Shown here one piece after another: positions 26,906-34,481 of a stretch of DNA of 64,000 nt; the stretch's first letter is position 1; each line of letters begins with the position of its first letter. The translations under genes were made by a program, and so were the position numbers. The stretch spans positions 1 to 64,000 of the forward strand of contig NZ_JACHJY010000010.1 of the NCBI RefSeq assembly GCF_014203895.1. The letters are read 5' to 3'. The DNA is from Streptomyces nymphaeiformis. GTDB taxonomy: Bacteria; Actinomycetota; Actinomycetes; Streptomycetales; Streptomycetaceae. The notes under the pieces were generated by a model. That model was not told where the DNA came from. It searched no databases and saw nothing but the letters and a program-made list of their open reading frames with translations.

Positions 26906-28039
26906 GTGAATGAGTCGACATTTACTCCCGGGAGCGGTGCGCCAGGTGCCCCGATCGGCTCCGTCGCGGTGCGGACCTTCGCGACGCACCAGCCCATGAC
27001 GAGTGCCCACACGATGAAGACGATGGACGGCCTACACGTGAACGCCACGGCCGGCAACGAGATGGGCCGAGAGTCCACCCACTTCGCCGCCTACGACGAG
27101 GTGCCCGAGGGGCACTTCTACGACCCCGACGCCGAGTACGAGCCCGACCCGGAGTACGCGGCCACCCTCGCACCCGACGCTGCCCGTCAGCGCCGCGAGC
27201 GGATCGGCCCCACCGGACGGCCCCTGCCGTACTTCCCGATCCCGGGTCCGCTGACCGACCACGGACCCGCGAAGATCATCGCGATGTGCAACCAGAAGGG
27301 CGGCGTCGGCAAGACCACGTCGACCATCAACCTGGGCGCCGCGCTCGCCGAGTACGGACGACGGGTGCTGCTCGTCGACTTCGACCCGCAGGGAGCCCTG
27401 TCGGTCGGCCTCGGCGTGAACCCGATGGAGCTCGACCTCACCGTCTACAACCTGCTCATGGAGCGGGGCATGTCGGCGGACGAGGTGCTCCTCAAGACCG
27501 CCGTGCCCAACATGGACCTGCTGCCGAGCAACATCGACCTCTCGGCCGCCGAAGTCCAGCTGGTCAGCGAGGTCGCGCGCGAGTCCACGCTCCAGCGCGC
27601 CCTGAAGCCGCTGATGAACGACTACGACTACATCGTGATCGACTGTCAGCCCTCCCTCGGCCTGCTGACCGTGAACGCCCTGACGGCCGCTCACAAGGTC
27701 ATCGTGCCGCTGGAGTGCGAGTTCTTCGCGCTGCGCGGAGTCGCGCTGCTCACCGAGACCATCGAGAAGGTCCAGGAGCGGCTCAACCCCGAGCTGGAGC
27801 TCGACGGCATCCTCGCCACGATGTACGACTCCCGGACGGTGCACAGCCGTGAGGTCCTCGCGCGCGTCGTCGAGGCCTTCGACGACCACGTGTACCACAC
27901 GGTCATCGGGCGGACCGTGCGCTTCCCGGAGACCACGGTCGCCGGCGAGCCCATCACCACGTACGCCTCCAACTCCGTGGGCGCCGCCGCCTACCGTCAG
28001 CTCGCCAGGGAGGTGCTCGCCCGGTGTCACGCCGAGTGA
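26906..28039 (+). CDS. ParA family chromosome-partitioning ATPase
   Basis: 377 residues from GTG 26906, AAGGAGG 11 bases upstream. An N-terminal ~115-residue low-order extension precedes the deviant Walker A CNQKGGVGKTTS (signature Lys K131 and K136); LVDFDPQGALSVGLG is motif A' and YDYIVIDCQPSLGLLT motif B. This is a Soj/ParA-type ATPase of the MinD/ParA group, distinct from the oriC-proximal parAB pair because no parB follows. Instead it overlaps a small ribbon-helix-helix-like gene and sits ahead of scpA-scpB, so a role in chromosome segregation or SMC function is inferred. Confidence 0.9.
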   Translation: MNESTFTPGSGAPGAPIGSVAVRTFATHQPMTSAHTMKTMDGLHVNATAGNEMGRESTHFAAYDEVPEGHFYDPDAEYEPDPEYAATLAPDAARQRRERIGPTGRPLPYFPIPGPLTDHGPAKIIAMCNQKGGVGKTTSTINLGAALAEYGRRVLLVDFDPQGALSVGLGVNPMELDLTVYNLLMERGMSADEVLLKTAVPNMDLLPSNIDLSAAEVQLVSEVARESTLQRALKPLMNDYDYIVIDCQPSLGLLTVNALTAAHKVIVPLECEFFALRGVALLTETIEKVQERLNPELELDGILATMYDSRTVHSREVLARVVEAFDDHVYHTVIGRTVRFPETTVAGEPITTYASNSVGAAAYRQLAREVLARCHAE

Positions 28040-28524
28040 GTCTGCCCGGAGCCGACGAACTCTTCCGTACGACCGGGGGGACGGCGCTCCAGGCGTCCGC
28101 ACCCCGCCGGGCGGTCCCGGCACCGGCCGCCGAGAGCGACACGGCGGCCGAGGGCTCCGCGGAGCACGCCGCGGCGGACTCCGAGGCCGCGGAGCCGCGG
28201 GCCCGGACGGCCGAGCCCGAGGGACCGGCCTCCAAGGCCGCGCCCGGCGCCCCGGTGCCCGCCCAGGCGGCGGCCCGGCGACGCGGCGGACGCACCGCGA
28301 ACCGGCGGCCCAGCGGCCGCGAGCGCCACGACGAGAAGATCACGGTCTACGTCTCCGCCGAGGAGCTGATGGACCTGGAGCACGCCCGGCTCGTGCTGCG
28401 CGGTGAGCACGGTCTCGCCGTCGACCGGGGGCGGATCGTCCGGGAGGCCGTCGCGGTCGTCCTGGCGGACCTGGAGTCCCGCGGCGACGCGAGCATCCTC
28501 GTCCGCCGCCTGCGCGGCCGCTGA
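28024..28524 (+). CDS. small protein with C-terminal ribbon-helix-helix-like domain
   Basis: 166 residues. GTG 28024 has AGGGAGG at 28007-28013; an in-frame GTG at 28036 overlaps the ParA stop as GTGA and is the alternative. Residues ~1-98 are Ala/Glu/Pro-rich and disordered, then basic (ARRRGGRTANRRPSGRERHD). The last ~60 residues, EKITVYVSAEELMDLEHARL then LAVDRGRIVREAVAVVLADLE, follow the strand-helix-helix pattern of RHH DNA-binding proteins. Plasmid ParA proteins often pair with RHH centromere-binding partners, so this may be the partner of the ATPase upstream. That pairing is inference. Confidence 0.75.
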   Translation: MSRRVSLPGADELFRTTGGTALQASAPRRAVPAPAAESDTAAEGSAEHAAADSEAAEPRARTAEPEGPASKAAPGAPVPAQAAARRRGGRTANRRPSGRERHDEKITVYVSAEELMDLEHARLVLRGEHGLAVDRGRIVREAVAVVLADLESRGDASILVRRLRGR

Positions 28525-28568
28525 CGGTAGCCTGCGGCTGCCGTTCTCCTCGTTCCCCCTGGACCCCC

Positions 28569-29669
28569 ATGCACCACGCCTCTGACGAAACGTCCCGCCC
28601 GCCGGGCCGCCGCCCCCTGGGCCGCGGCCCGGGCGAGACGGCGGATCCGGCGACGCCGGCCGCGCCGGCCGGGGAAGCGCCCGAGGCCCCGGAGGCCCTC
28701 CAGGAGGAGCCTCAGGCCCCGGAGCCGTCCGAGGCCCGGGCCACCGAGGTCCCCGAGGCCTCTGAGGCTCCCGAGGCCCTGGAGGCGCCCGCGGTCCCGG
28801 AGGCGCCCGCGGTCCCGGAGGCCCCCAAGGCGGCCGAGGTCCTGGAGGTGGCCGACGCCCCCGAGGCGGCCGATGGCGGGGACGGCCGGTTCACCGTGCG
28901 GCTGGCCAACTTCGAGGGGCCCTTCGATCTGCTCCTCCAGCTGATCACCAAGCACAAGCTCGACGTCACCGAGGTCGCCCTCTCCCAGGTCACCGACGAG
29001 TTCATGGCGCACCTGAAGGCCCTCGGGCCCGACGGGGACCTCGACCAGACCACCGAGTTCCTCGTCGTCGCCGCCACCCTGCTCGACCTGAAGGCCGCCC
29101 GGCTGCTCCCCGCCGCCGAGGTGGAGGACGAGGCGGACCTCGCCCTCCTGGAGGCCCGGGACCTGCTCTTCGCCCGCCTCCTCCAGTACCGCGCGTACAA
29201 ACGCATCGCGGAGATCTTCGAGGAGCGCTGGGAGGCCGAGGGCCACCGCCACCCCCGTACCGTCGGACTCGAACCGCACCACGCCGAGCTGCTCCCCGAG
29301 GTCGTCATCTCCATCGGCGCCGAGGGCTTCGCCAGGCTCGCCGCCAAGGCCATGCAGCCCAAGGCCGAGCCCCAGGTGTACGTGGACCACATCCACGCCC
29401 CGCTCGTCAGCGTCCGGGACCAGGCCGCGGTGGTCGTCGCGCTGCTCCGCGAGCGGGGGTCGGCCGTCTTCCGGGAGCTGATCGAGGACGCCGGCGACAC
29501 CCTCACCGTCGTGGCCCGCTTCCTCGCCCTCCTGGAGCTCTACCGGGAGAAGGCCGTCGCCCTCGACCAGGAGACCGCGCTCGGGGACCTCACGGTCTCC
29601 TGGACCGGCGGCGAGAGCGACCCGTCCGCGGCCGTGACCGACGAATTCGACCAGGAGGCCCTCGCGTGA
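28569..29669 (+). CDS. scpA: segregation and condensation protein A
   Basis: 366 residues. RFTVRLANFEGPFDLLLQLI (from about residue 107) is the kleisin N-terminal signature; DVTEVALSQVTDEFM, EFLVVAATLLDLKAARLLP and the C-terminal winged-helix part (VFRELIEDAGDTLTVVARFLALLELYRE) follow. ScpA bridges SMC heads and binds ScpB in the condensin complex. The first ~105 residues are an extra Glu/Ala/Pro-rich tail with repeated PEAPEA/VPEAP units, absent from most ScpA. No Shine-Dalgarno is seen before ATG 28569; TAGCCT at 28527-28532 could be a -10. Its stop overlaps scpB. Confidence 0.93.
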   Translation: MHHASDETSRPPGRRPLGRGPGETADPATPAAPAGEAPEAPEALQEEPQAPEPSEARATEVPEASEAPEALEAPAVPEAPAVPEAPKAAEVLEVADAPEAADGGDGRFTVRLANFEGPFDLLLQLITKHKLDVTEVALSQVTDEFMAHLKALGPDGDLDQTTEFLVVAATLLDLKAARLLPAAEVEDEADLALLEARDLLFARLLQYRAYKRIAEIFEERWEAEGHRHPRTVGLEPHHAELLPEVVISIGAEGFARLAAKAMQPKAEPQVYVDHIHAPLVSVRDQAAVVVALLRERGSAVFRELIEDAGDTLTVVARFLALLELYREKAVALDQETALGDLTVSWTGGESDPSAAVTDEFDQEALA

Positions 29670-30259
29670 GCGACCTCAAGCCCGCCCTCGAAGCCGTCCT
29701 CATGGTCGTCGACGAGCCCGCCACCGAGGCCCACCTCGCCAAGGTCCTGGAGCGGACCCCGAGCGAGGTCGCCGACGCCCTGCACGAGCTGGCCGACGAG
29801 TACACCGCCCAGGGCCGCGGCTTCGAGCTGCGCCGGGTGGCCGGCGGCTGGCGCTACTACACCCGCGCCGCCTTCGCCCCGGCCGTCGAGGCCTTCGTCC
29901 TGGAGGGCCAGCAGGCCCGGCTCACCCAGGCCGCCCTGGAGACCCTCGCGGTCGTCGCGTACCGCCAGCCCGTCAGCCGATCCCGGGTCTCCGCCGTCCG
30001 CGGAGTCAACTGCGACGGCGTGATGCGGACCCTCCTCCAGAGGGGTCTCGTGGAGGAGGCGGGCACGGAACCCGAAACAGGTGCGATCCTGTACAGGACG
30101 ACGAACTACTTCCTGGAGCGGATGGGCCTGCGCGGCCTGGACGAACTCCCCGAGCTCGCCCCCTTCCTCCCCGAGGCCGAGGCGGTCGAGCCGGACTCCC
30201 TGGAAGGCGTCCCGTCGTTCGACCCGGACGCAGACGTAGACGACAAGACGGAACTTTGA
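29666..30259 (+). CDS. scpB: segregation and condensation protein B
   Basis: 197 residues. Tandem winged helices: LKPALEAVLMVVDEPATEAHLAK, GFELRRVAGGWRYYTRA, and LTQAALETLAVVAYRQPVSRS..VSAVRGVNCDGVMRTLLQRGLV, the last being the most conserved ScpB stretch. A dimer of ScpB binds ScpA in the SMC complex. GTG start overlaps the scpA stop by four bases and its own TGA overlaps the next ATG by one base, so scpA, scpB and rluB are translationally linked. Confidence 0.94.
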   Translation: MSDLKPALEAVLMVVDEPATEAHLAKVLERTPSEVADALHELADEYTAQGRGFELRRVAGGWRYYTRAAFAPAVEAFVLEGQQARLTQAALETLAVVAYRQPVSRSRVSAVRGVNCDGVMRTLLQRGLVEEAGTEPETGAILYRTTNYFLERMGLRGLDELPELAPFLPEAEAVEPDSLEGVPSFDPDADVDDKTEL

Positions 30260-31509
30260 TGCGAAGCAGCAGCGGCAGGAACAGCAGCGGAAACAACGGC
30301 GGGAGCCGTGGTGGCAACAGCGGCGGCCGCGGCGGCAGCGGCGGCGGCCGCGGCAACAGCGGCGGTGGCGGCGGGCGCGGGAACTACCGCGGCGCCGGCA
30401 ACGGCCGCGACGACCGGCAGGGCCAGGGCGGACGCCCGGGCCAGGGCGGCGGACGCCCGGGCCAGGGCGGCGGACGTCCCGGCCAGGGCGGCGGACGTCC
30501 GGGTCAGGGCGCCGGCCGGCCGACCGGCGCCGGCTCGCGCAACGCGCGCCCGGAGGAGCGCACCTACGACGAGCGCTACAGCCCCTCGGACGCCCCCAAG
30601 CGCGGGCGTGGCGACGCCGCGCGCGGCGGCGCCAAGGGCGGCCCCCGGCAGTCCCCGCAGCGCGGCGGCGGCCGTACGGCGCCCGCCCGCTCGCGCGAGT
30701 ACGACGCCCGCACGGAGGAGCGCAACCGGGAGCGGTACGCCGGCAAGCCCGAGATCAAGCTCCCCAAGACCTTCCCCGGCGCCGAGCAGGAGGGCGAGCG
30801 GCTGCAGAAGGTCCTCGCCCGCGCCGGCATGGGCTCGCGGCGCGCCTGCGAGGAGCTCATCGAGCAGGCCCGCGTCGAGGTCAACGGCGAGATCGTCCTC
30901 GAGCAGGGCATGCGCGTCGACCCGGAGAAGGACGAGATCAAGGTGGACGGCCTGACCGTCGCCACCCAGTCGTACCTGTTCTTCGCGCTGAACAAGCCGT
31001 CCGGCGTCGTCTCCACCATGGAGGACCCGGACGGCCGCCAGTGCCTCGGCGACTACGTCACCAACCGCGAGACCCGGCTCTTCCACGTCGGCCGGCTCGA
31101 CACGGAGACCGAGGGCATCATCCTGCTCACCAACCACGGCGAGCTGGCCCACCGCCTCACGCACCCGAAGTACGGCGTGAAGAAGACCTACCTGGCCGCC
31201 ATCACCGGCCCGCTGCCCCGCGAGGTCGGCCGGCGCCTCAAGGACGGCATCCAGCTGGAGGACGGGTACGCCCGCGCCGACCACTTCCGCGTCGTCGAGC
31301 AGACCGGCAAGAACTACCTCGTCGAGGTCACCTTGCACGAGGGCCGCAAGCACATCGTGCGCCGGATGCTCGCCGAGGCGGGCTTCCCGGTCGAGAAGCT
31401 GGTCCGCACCGCCTTCGGCCCGATTGCCCTGGGCGACCAGAAGTCGGGCTGGCTGCGCCGCCTGACCAACACCGAGGTCGGCATGCTGATGAAGGAAGTC
31501 GGCATGTAA
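30259..31509 (+). CDS. rluB: 23S rRNA pseudouridine synthase, RluB/RsuA family, with Gly/Arg-rich head
   Basis: 416 residues. ATG 30259 overlaps the scpB stop (TGATG). The first ~175 residues are Gly/Asn/Arg/Ser-rich, including four copies of a GRPGQGG-type unit. An S4 RNA-binding domain (GERLQKVLARAGMGSRRACE) begins near residue 178; the catalytic GRLDTETEGIILLTNHGELAH has the active-site D281, then YLAAITGPLP and GRKHIVRRMLAEAGFPVEKL. RsuA/RluB-type enzymes isomerise one uridine in rRNA; the exact site is not read from sequence. The RGG-like head resembles those seen on some RNA-binding proteins. Followed by a terminator. Confidence 0.9.
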   Translation: MRSSSGRNSSGNNGGSRGGNSGGRGGSGGGRGNSGGGGGRGNYRGAGNGRDDRQGQGGRPGQGGGRPGQGGGRPGQGGGRPGQGAGRPTGAGSRNARPEERTYDERYSPSDAPKRGRGDAARGGAKGGPRQSPQRGGGRTAPARSREYDARTEERNRERYAGKPEIKLPKTFPGAEQEGERLQKVLARAGMGSRRACEELIEQARVEVNGEIVLEQGMRVDPEKDEIKVDGLTVATQSYLFFALNKPSGVVSTMEDPDGRQCLGDYVTNRETRLFHVGRLDTETEGIILLTNHGELAHRLTHPKYGVKKTYLAAITGPLPREVGRRLKDGIQLEDGYARADHFRVVEQTGKNYLVEVTLHEGRKHIVRRMLAEAGFPVEKLVRTAFGPIALGDQKSGWLRRLTNTEVGMLMKEVGM

Positions 31510-31523
31510 GGCCCCTGCCGTAC

Positions 31524-31562
31524 GACGAAGCCCGTGACCGCCCGGCGGTCACGGGCTTCGTC
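31524..31562 (+). terminator. terminator after rluB
   Basis: GACGAAGCCCGTGACCGCC (31524-31542) is complementary over its full length to 31544-31562, making a 17-19 bp stem with a minimal loop. It ends the ParA-scpAB-rluB group just ahead of the NAD/ADP-ribose promoter. Confidence 0.85.
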
Positions 31563-31573
31563 GCGTCCGGGCC

Positions 31574-31603
31574 TTGTGGCCGACCACCCGACCGCTTTAT
31601 AGT
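31574..31603 (+). promoter_or_regulatory. promoter of the NAD/ADP-ribose operon
   Basis: TTGTGG (31574-31579) and TATAGT (31598-31603) are separated by 18 bases. The -10 is inside the palindrome at 31595-31620, and transcription would start about 31610. Confidence 0.55.
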
Positions 31604-31620
31604 CAAGGTGACTCTTAAAG
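31595..31620 (+). promoter_or_regulatory. palindromic operator, possible NrtR site
   Basis: AGTCA-AGG-TGACT (31601-31613) is a perfect 5-bp inverted repeat; it extends to CTTTAT on the left and CTTAAAG on the right as an imperfect 26-base palindrome. It overlaps the -10 and start point, the usual place for a repressor. NrtR-type Nudix regulators bind palindromes at NAD genes, and one is encoded in this operon, so autoregulation is inferred. Confidence 0.55.
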
Positions 31621-31643
31621 AGAGATCGGAGGTGAGCCCCGCC

Positions 31644-31760
31644 GTGTACAGCCGGTGGACCTGGACCCACGGGGGTGGATCAGGTCTCGACGTCCTCCCG
31701 GTGCGCCGCACGACGCGCGCCGGAGGGACGGGGTCGTCCACGGCGGGGGGCACCGCATGA
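31644..31760 (+). CDS. tiny coupled ORF ahead of the NadR-like gene
   Basis: 38 codons plus stop, beginning GTG-TAC-AGC (residues MYSRWTWTHGGG...). GGAGG at 31628-31632 is the best ribosome-binding site in this leader, 11 bases upstream, while an in-frame GTG at 31632 overlaps it. The TGA overlaps the ATG of the next gene as ATGA, the same coupling used by the three genes that follow. The peptide is rich in Trp, Thr, Arg and Gly and matches no domain I know. It may be a real small protein or a leader that sets translation of the operon. Confidence 0.5.
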   Translation: MYSRWTWTHGGGSGLDVLPVRRTTRAGGTGSSTAGGTA

Positions 31761-32716
31761 AGCGCTACGGCCACGGGCTCGTCCCCGGCAGGTTCCACCC
31801 GCCGCACGCCGGCCACCACCACCTCGTCCGCACCGCACGCGACCGCTGTGAACGCCTCACCGTGCTGGTCCGCGGCTCCTCGACGGAGCCCCTCCCGCTG
31901 GAGGACCGGGTCGACTGGATGCGCGAGATCCACCCGGACGTCCTCGTGGTCGGCGGCGAGGAGTACACCGGCCCCGAACAGGTCGACGCCGTCTTCACCT
32001 CGGAGCCGTACGGGGACGAACTCGGCCGCCGCCTCGGCGCCGAGACCGTCCACGTCGACCGGGTGCCGCCCCTTTCCGACACCGCCGTCCGCGAGGACCC
32101 CGCCGCCTTCTGGGACTTCCTGGAGCCGCCCGTCCGGGCCGCGCTCACCCGGCGCGTCGTCGTCCTCGGCGCCGAGTCCACCGGGGCCACCACCCTGGCC
32201 CTCGCCCTCGCCGACCACTACCGGCGGCGCGGCGGCGTCTGGGCCCGCACGCGTTACGTCCCGGATCACGCGCGCGCGTACCGCGCACTCGAGCCCGCCG
32301 AGCTCCGCTCCGCCGACTTCCCCGTCATCGCCCAGCACCAGGCCGAACTGGAGGAGGAGGCCGCCCGCGACGGCTCGCCCGTCCTCTTCTGCGACACCGA
32401 CGCCTTCGCCGCCACCATCCGGCACGAGCGGTACCTGGGCACCACCAGCCGCGCCACCGGCGAGATCGCCGCCCTCGGCCGCCAGCACCTCTGGCTGCTC
32501 ACCGACCACCGGGGCGTCCCCGCCGCGGACGACGGACCGCGCGGCGGGGAGCACCTGCGGCCCTGGATGACCGCGCGCCTCCTCGCCCAGCTCGCCCACA
32601 CCGGCCGCCGCACGGCCGTCCTCACCGGCCCCCACGAGGAGCGGCTCGCGACCGCCGTCGCCGCCGTCGACGCACTGCTCGCCGAGGGCCCGCACCTCAC
32701 GGAGGAACCCCGATGA
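31757..32716 (+). CDS. NadR-like protein (NMN adenylyltransferase domain plus degenerate ribosylnicotinamide-kinase domain)
   Basis: 319 residues. MKRYGHGLVPGRFHPPHAGH holds the nucleotidyltransferase GxFxPxHxGH motif (residues 11-20); DVLVVGGEEYTG and a SDTAVRED region resemble the ISSTxIR loop of NMN adenylyltransferases. The second half starts VVVLGAESTGATTLALALA: canonical NadR kinases read GAESTGKTT, so the Walker A Lys is replaced by A144. PVLFCDTD and a lid-like C-terminus remain. NadR makes NAD from nicotinamide riboside; here the adenylyl-transfer half looks intact and the kinase half doubtful. ATG 31757 is fixed by the motif directly after it. Stop overlaps nrtR (ATGA). Confidence 0.85.
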   Translation: MKRYGHGLVPGRFHPPHAGHHHLVRTARDRCERLTVLVRGSSTEPLPLEDRVDWMREIHPDVLVVGGEEYTGPEQVDAVFTSEPYGDELGRRLGAETVHVDRVPPLSDTAVREDPAAFWDFLEPPVRAALTRRVVVLGAESTGATTLALALADHYRRRGGVWARTRYVPDHARAYRALEPAELRSADFPVIAQHQAELEEEAARDGSPVLFCDTDAFAATIRHERYLGTTSRATGEIAALGRQHLWLLTDHRGVPAADDGPRGGEHLRPWMTARLLAQLAHTGRRTAVLTGPHEERLATAVAAVDALLAEGPHLTEEPR

Positions 32717-33450
32717 CCGCCCACCGGGCCCCCGAGGGCTACGACCCGCACGCCTTCGAGCCGTTCGCCGTCACCGTCGACCTCGCCGTCCTCACCGTCC
32801 GCGAGGAACGCCTCCACGTCCTGCTCGTCGAGCGCGGCCAGGAGCCGTACGCGGGAGCCTGGGCCCTGCCCGGCGGGTTCGTACTGCCCCACGAGTCCGC
32901 CGAGACGGCCGCCCGCCGCGAACTCGCCGAGGAGACCGGACTCTCCGAGGCCACCGTCGCCGGCCTCCACCTCGAACAGCTCCGCACCTACACCGAACCG
33001 GACCGCGACCCGAGGATGCGGGTCGTCTCCGTCGCCTTCACCGCGCTCGTCCCCGACCCGCCCGAACCACGCGGCGGCGGCGACGCGGCCCAGGCCCGCT
33101 GGATGCCGTACGGGACGCACGGCCGGCTCGCCTTCGACCACGACCGGATCCTCGCCGACGCCCACGAACGGGTCGGCGCCAAGCTCGAGTACACCTGCCT
33201 CGCCACCGCCTTCTGCCCGCCCGAGTTCACCCTCGGCGAGCTGCGGCAGGTCTACGAGACGGTCTGGGGCGTCGAACTCGACCGCCCCAACTTCCGGCGC
33301 AAGGTCCTCACCACACCCGGCTTCGTCCAGGCCGTGGAAGGACCGCCGCGCCTCACCGGCGGACGGGGGAAACCGGCCGCTCTCTACCGGGCGGGCGAGG
33401 CCACCACCCTCCACCCGCCCCTCCTGCGACCGGAAGGACGCCCCGCATGA
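32713..33450 (+). CDS. nrtR: NrtR-type Nudix protein: Nudix domain plus winged helix regulator
   Basis: 245 residues. TVDLAVLTVREERLHVLLVERG starts a Nudix fold; the box GGFVLPHE..ETAARRELAEETGL is complete (Gx5Ex7RELxEExGL), so hydrolysis of ADP-ribose or a related compound is possible. The C-terminal FTLGELRQVYETVWGVELDR then NFRRKVLTTPGFV is the winged helix that NrtR uses to bind DNA; NrtR senses ADP-ribose or NAD and represses NAD genes. Start and stop both overlap neighbours as ATGA. The palindrome at 31595-31620 is the likely site of action. Confidence 0.9.
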   Translation: MTAHRAPEGYDPHAFEPFAVTVDLAVLTVREERLHVLLVERGQEPYAGAWALPGGFVLPHESAETAARRELAEETGLSEATVAGLHLEQLRTYTEPDRDPRMRVVSVAFTALVPDPPEPRGGGDAAQARWMPYGTHGRLAFDHDRILADAHERVGAKLEYTCLATAFCPPEFTLGELRQVYETVWGVELDRPNFRRKVLTTPGFVQAVEGPPRLTGGRGKPAALYRAGEATTLHPPLLRPEGRPA

Positions 33451-34478
33451 ACCTCACCCGCCCCGCCACCAAGCAGGCCGCGACCGGCTCACTGATCGGG
33501 CTCGCGCTCGGGGACGCGCTGGGATTCCCGACCGAGTTCAACGACGTGCCGTCGATCCTCGCCAAGGTCGGCCCCTGGCGTGAGATGGCGCTGCCCATCA
33601 GGAACGGCAAGGCGTACGTCACCGACGACACCCAGATGACCCTCGCCTTCGCCCGCGGCATCCGCACGGCGATGGACCGGGGGGTGCTCGCCCCGCTGCG
33701 GCTCGCGAGGCCCGTCCGCGAGGAGTTCGTCGACTGGTACCACTCCCCGGAGAACAACCGCGCCCCCGGCAACACCTGCCTCAGCGCCTGCAGGCTCCTC
33801 GACAGCGACCGGCCCTGGCAGGACGCCAGCCAGATCCACTCCAAGGGCTGCGGCGCCAACATGCGCGTCGCGCCCATCGGGCTCGTCCCCGGGCTGAGCG
33901 AGGAGCAGCGGGCCGGGGCCGCGCAGCTCCAGTCGGGCCTGACGCACGGTCACCCCACCGCGCTCGCCGCCTCCGACCTCACCGCCCGTGCCGTGTACCT
34001 GCTCGCGCAGGGCGTGGACCCGGCCGGGCTCGTCGGACAGCTGCGCTCGTACGCGCTCGACAACCGCTCCCGCTACCACGAGCACTGGCTCGGCGACCTG
34101 TGGACCCGCTCCCAGGACCCCAGCGCGCTCCACTTCGTCCAGCGCGGCTGGGACGAGTGCCTGGCGGTGCTTGAGCGCCTGGACGCCGTCCAGCGCACGG
34201 CCGACCCGGAGCTCGACCCCTGCGAGTACACCGGCGACGGCTGGATCGCCGAGGAGGCCCTCGCGACCGGGCTCCTCTGCTTCCTGCTCTTCCCCGACGA
34301 GCCGCTCACCGCCCTGCGCCGCGCCGCCTGCACGCGCGGCGACTCCGACTCGATCGCCGCCCTCGCGGGCGCCTTCGCCGGAGCCCACCTCGGCGCGGAC
34401 GCCTGGCCGAAGGAGTGGGCCGAGAGCGTCGAGTACCGCAGCGACCTGCTGACCTTCGGCGCGCTCTGGGACGTGTAG
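33447..34478 (+). CDS. ADP-ribosylglycohydrolase family protein (DraG type)
   Basis: 343 residues. GSLIGLALGDALGFPTEF, YVTDDTQMTLAFARGI and the C-terminal RGDSDSIAALAGAFAGAHLG are the three metal-binding signatures of the DraG/ARH family, with TDDTQ and GDSDS supplying Asp/Thr ligands for two Mg/Mn ions. Members remove ADP-ribose from proteins, nucleic acids or small molecules. Starts by ATGA overlap with nrtR, so it is made with the NAD genes. It ends only three bases from the convergent RlaP-like gene. Confidence 0.92.
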   Translation: MNLTRPATKQAATGSLIGLALGDALGFPTEFNDVPSILAKVGPWREMALPIRNGKAYVTDDTQMTLAFARGIRTAMDRGVLAPLRLARPVREEFVDWYHSPENNRAPGNTCLSACRLLDSDRPWQDASQIHSKGCGANMRVAPIGLVPGLSEEQRAGAAQLQSGLTHGHPTALAASDLTARAVYLLAQGVDPAGLVGQLRSYALDNRSRYHEHWLGDLWTRSQDPSALHFVQRGWDECLAVLERLDAVQRTADPELDPCEYTGDGWIAEEALATGLLCFLLFPDEPLTALRRAACTRGDSDSIAALAGAFAGAHLGADAWPKEWAESVEYRSDLLTFGALWDV

Positions 34479-34481
34479 GCC

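Noticed and set aside
31655..31756. N-terminal extension of the NadR-like protein from GTG 31655
   Set aside because: The nucleotidyltransferase motif begins only a few residues after ATG 31757 and the extension is Arg/Pro/Gly-rich; the coupled small ORF in the other frame explains the region better.
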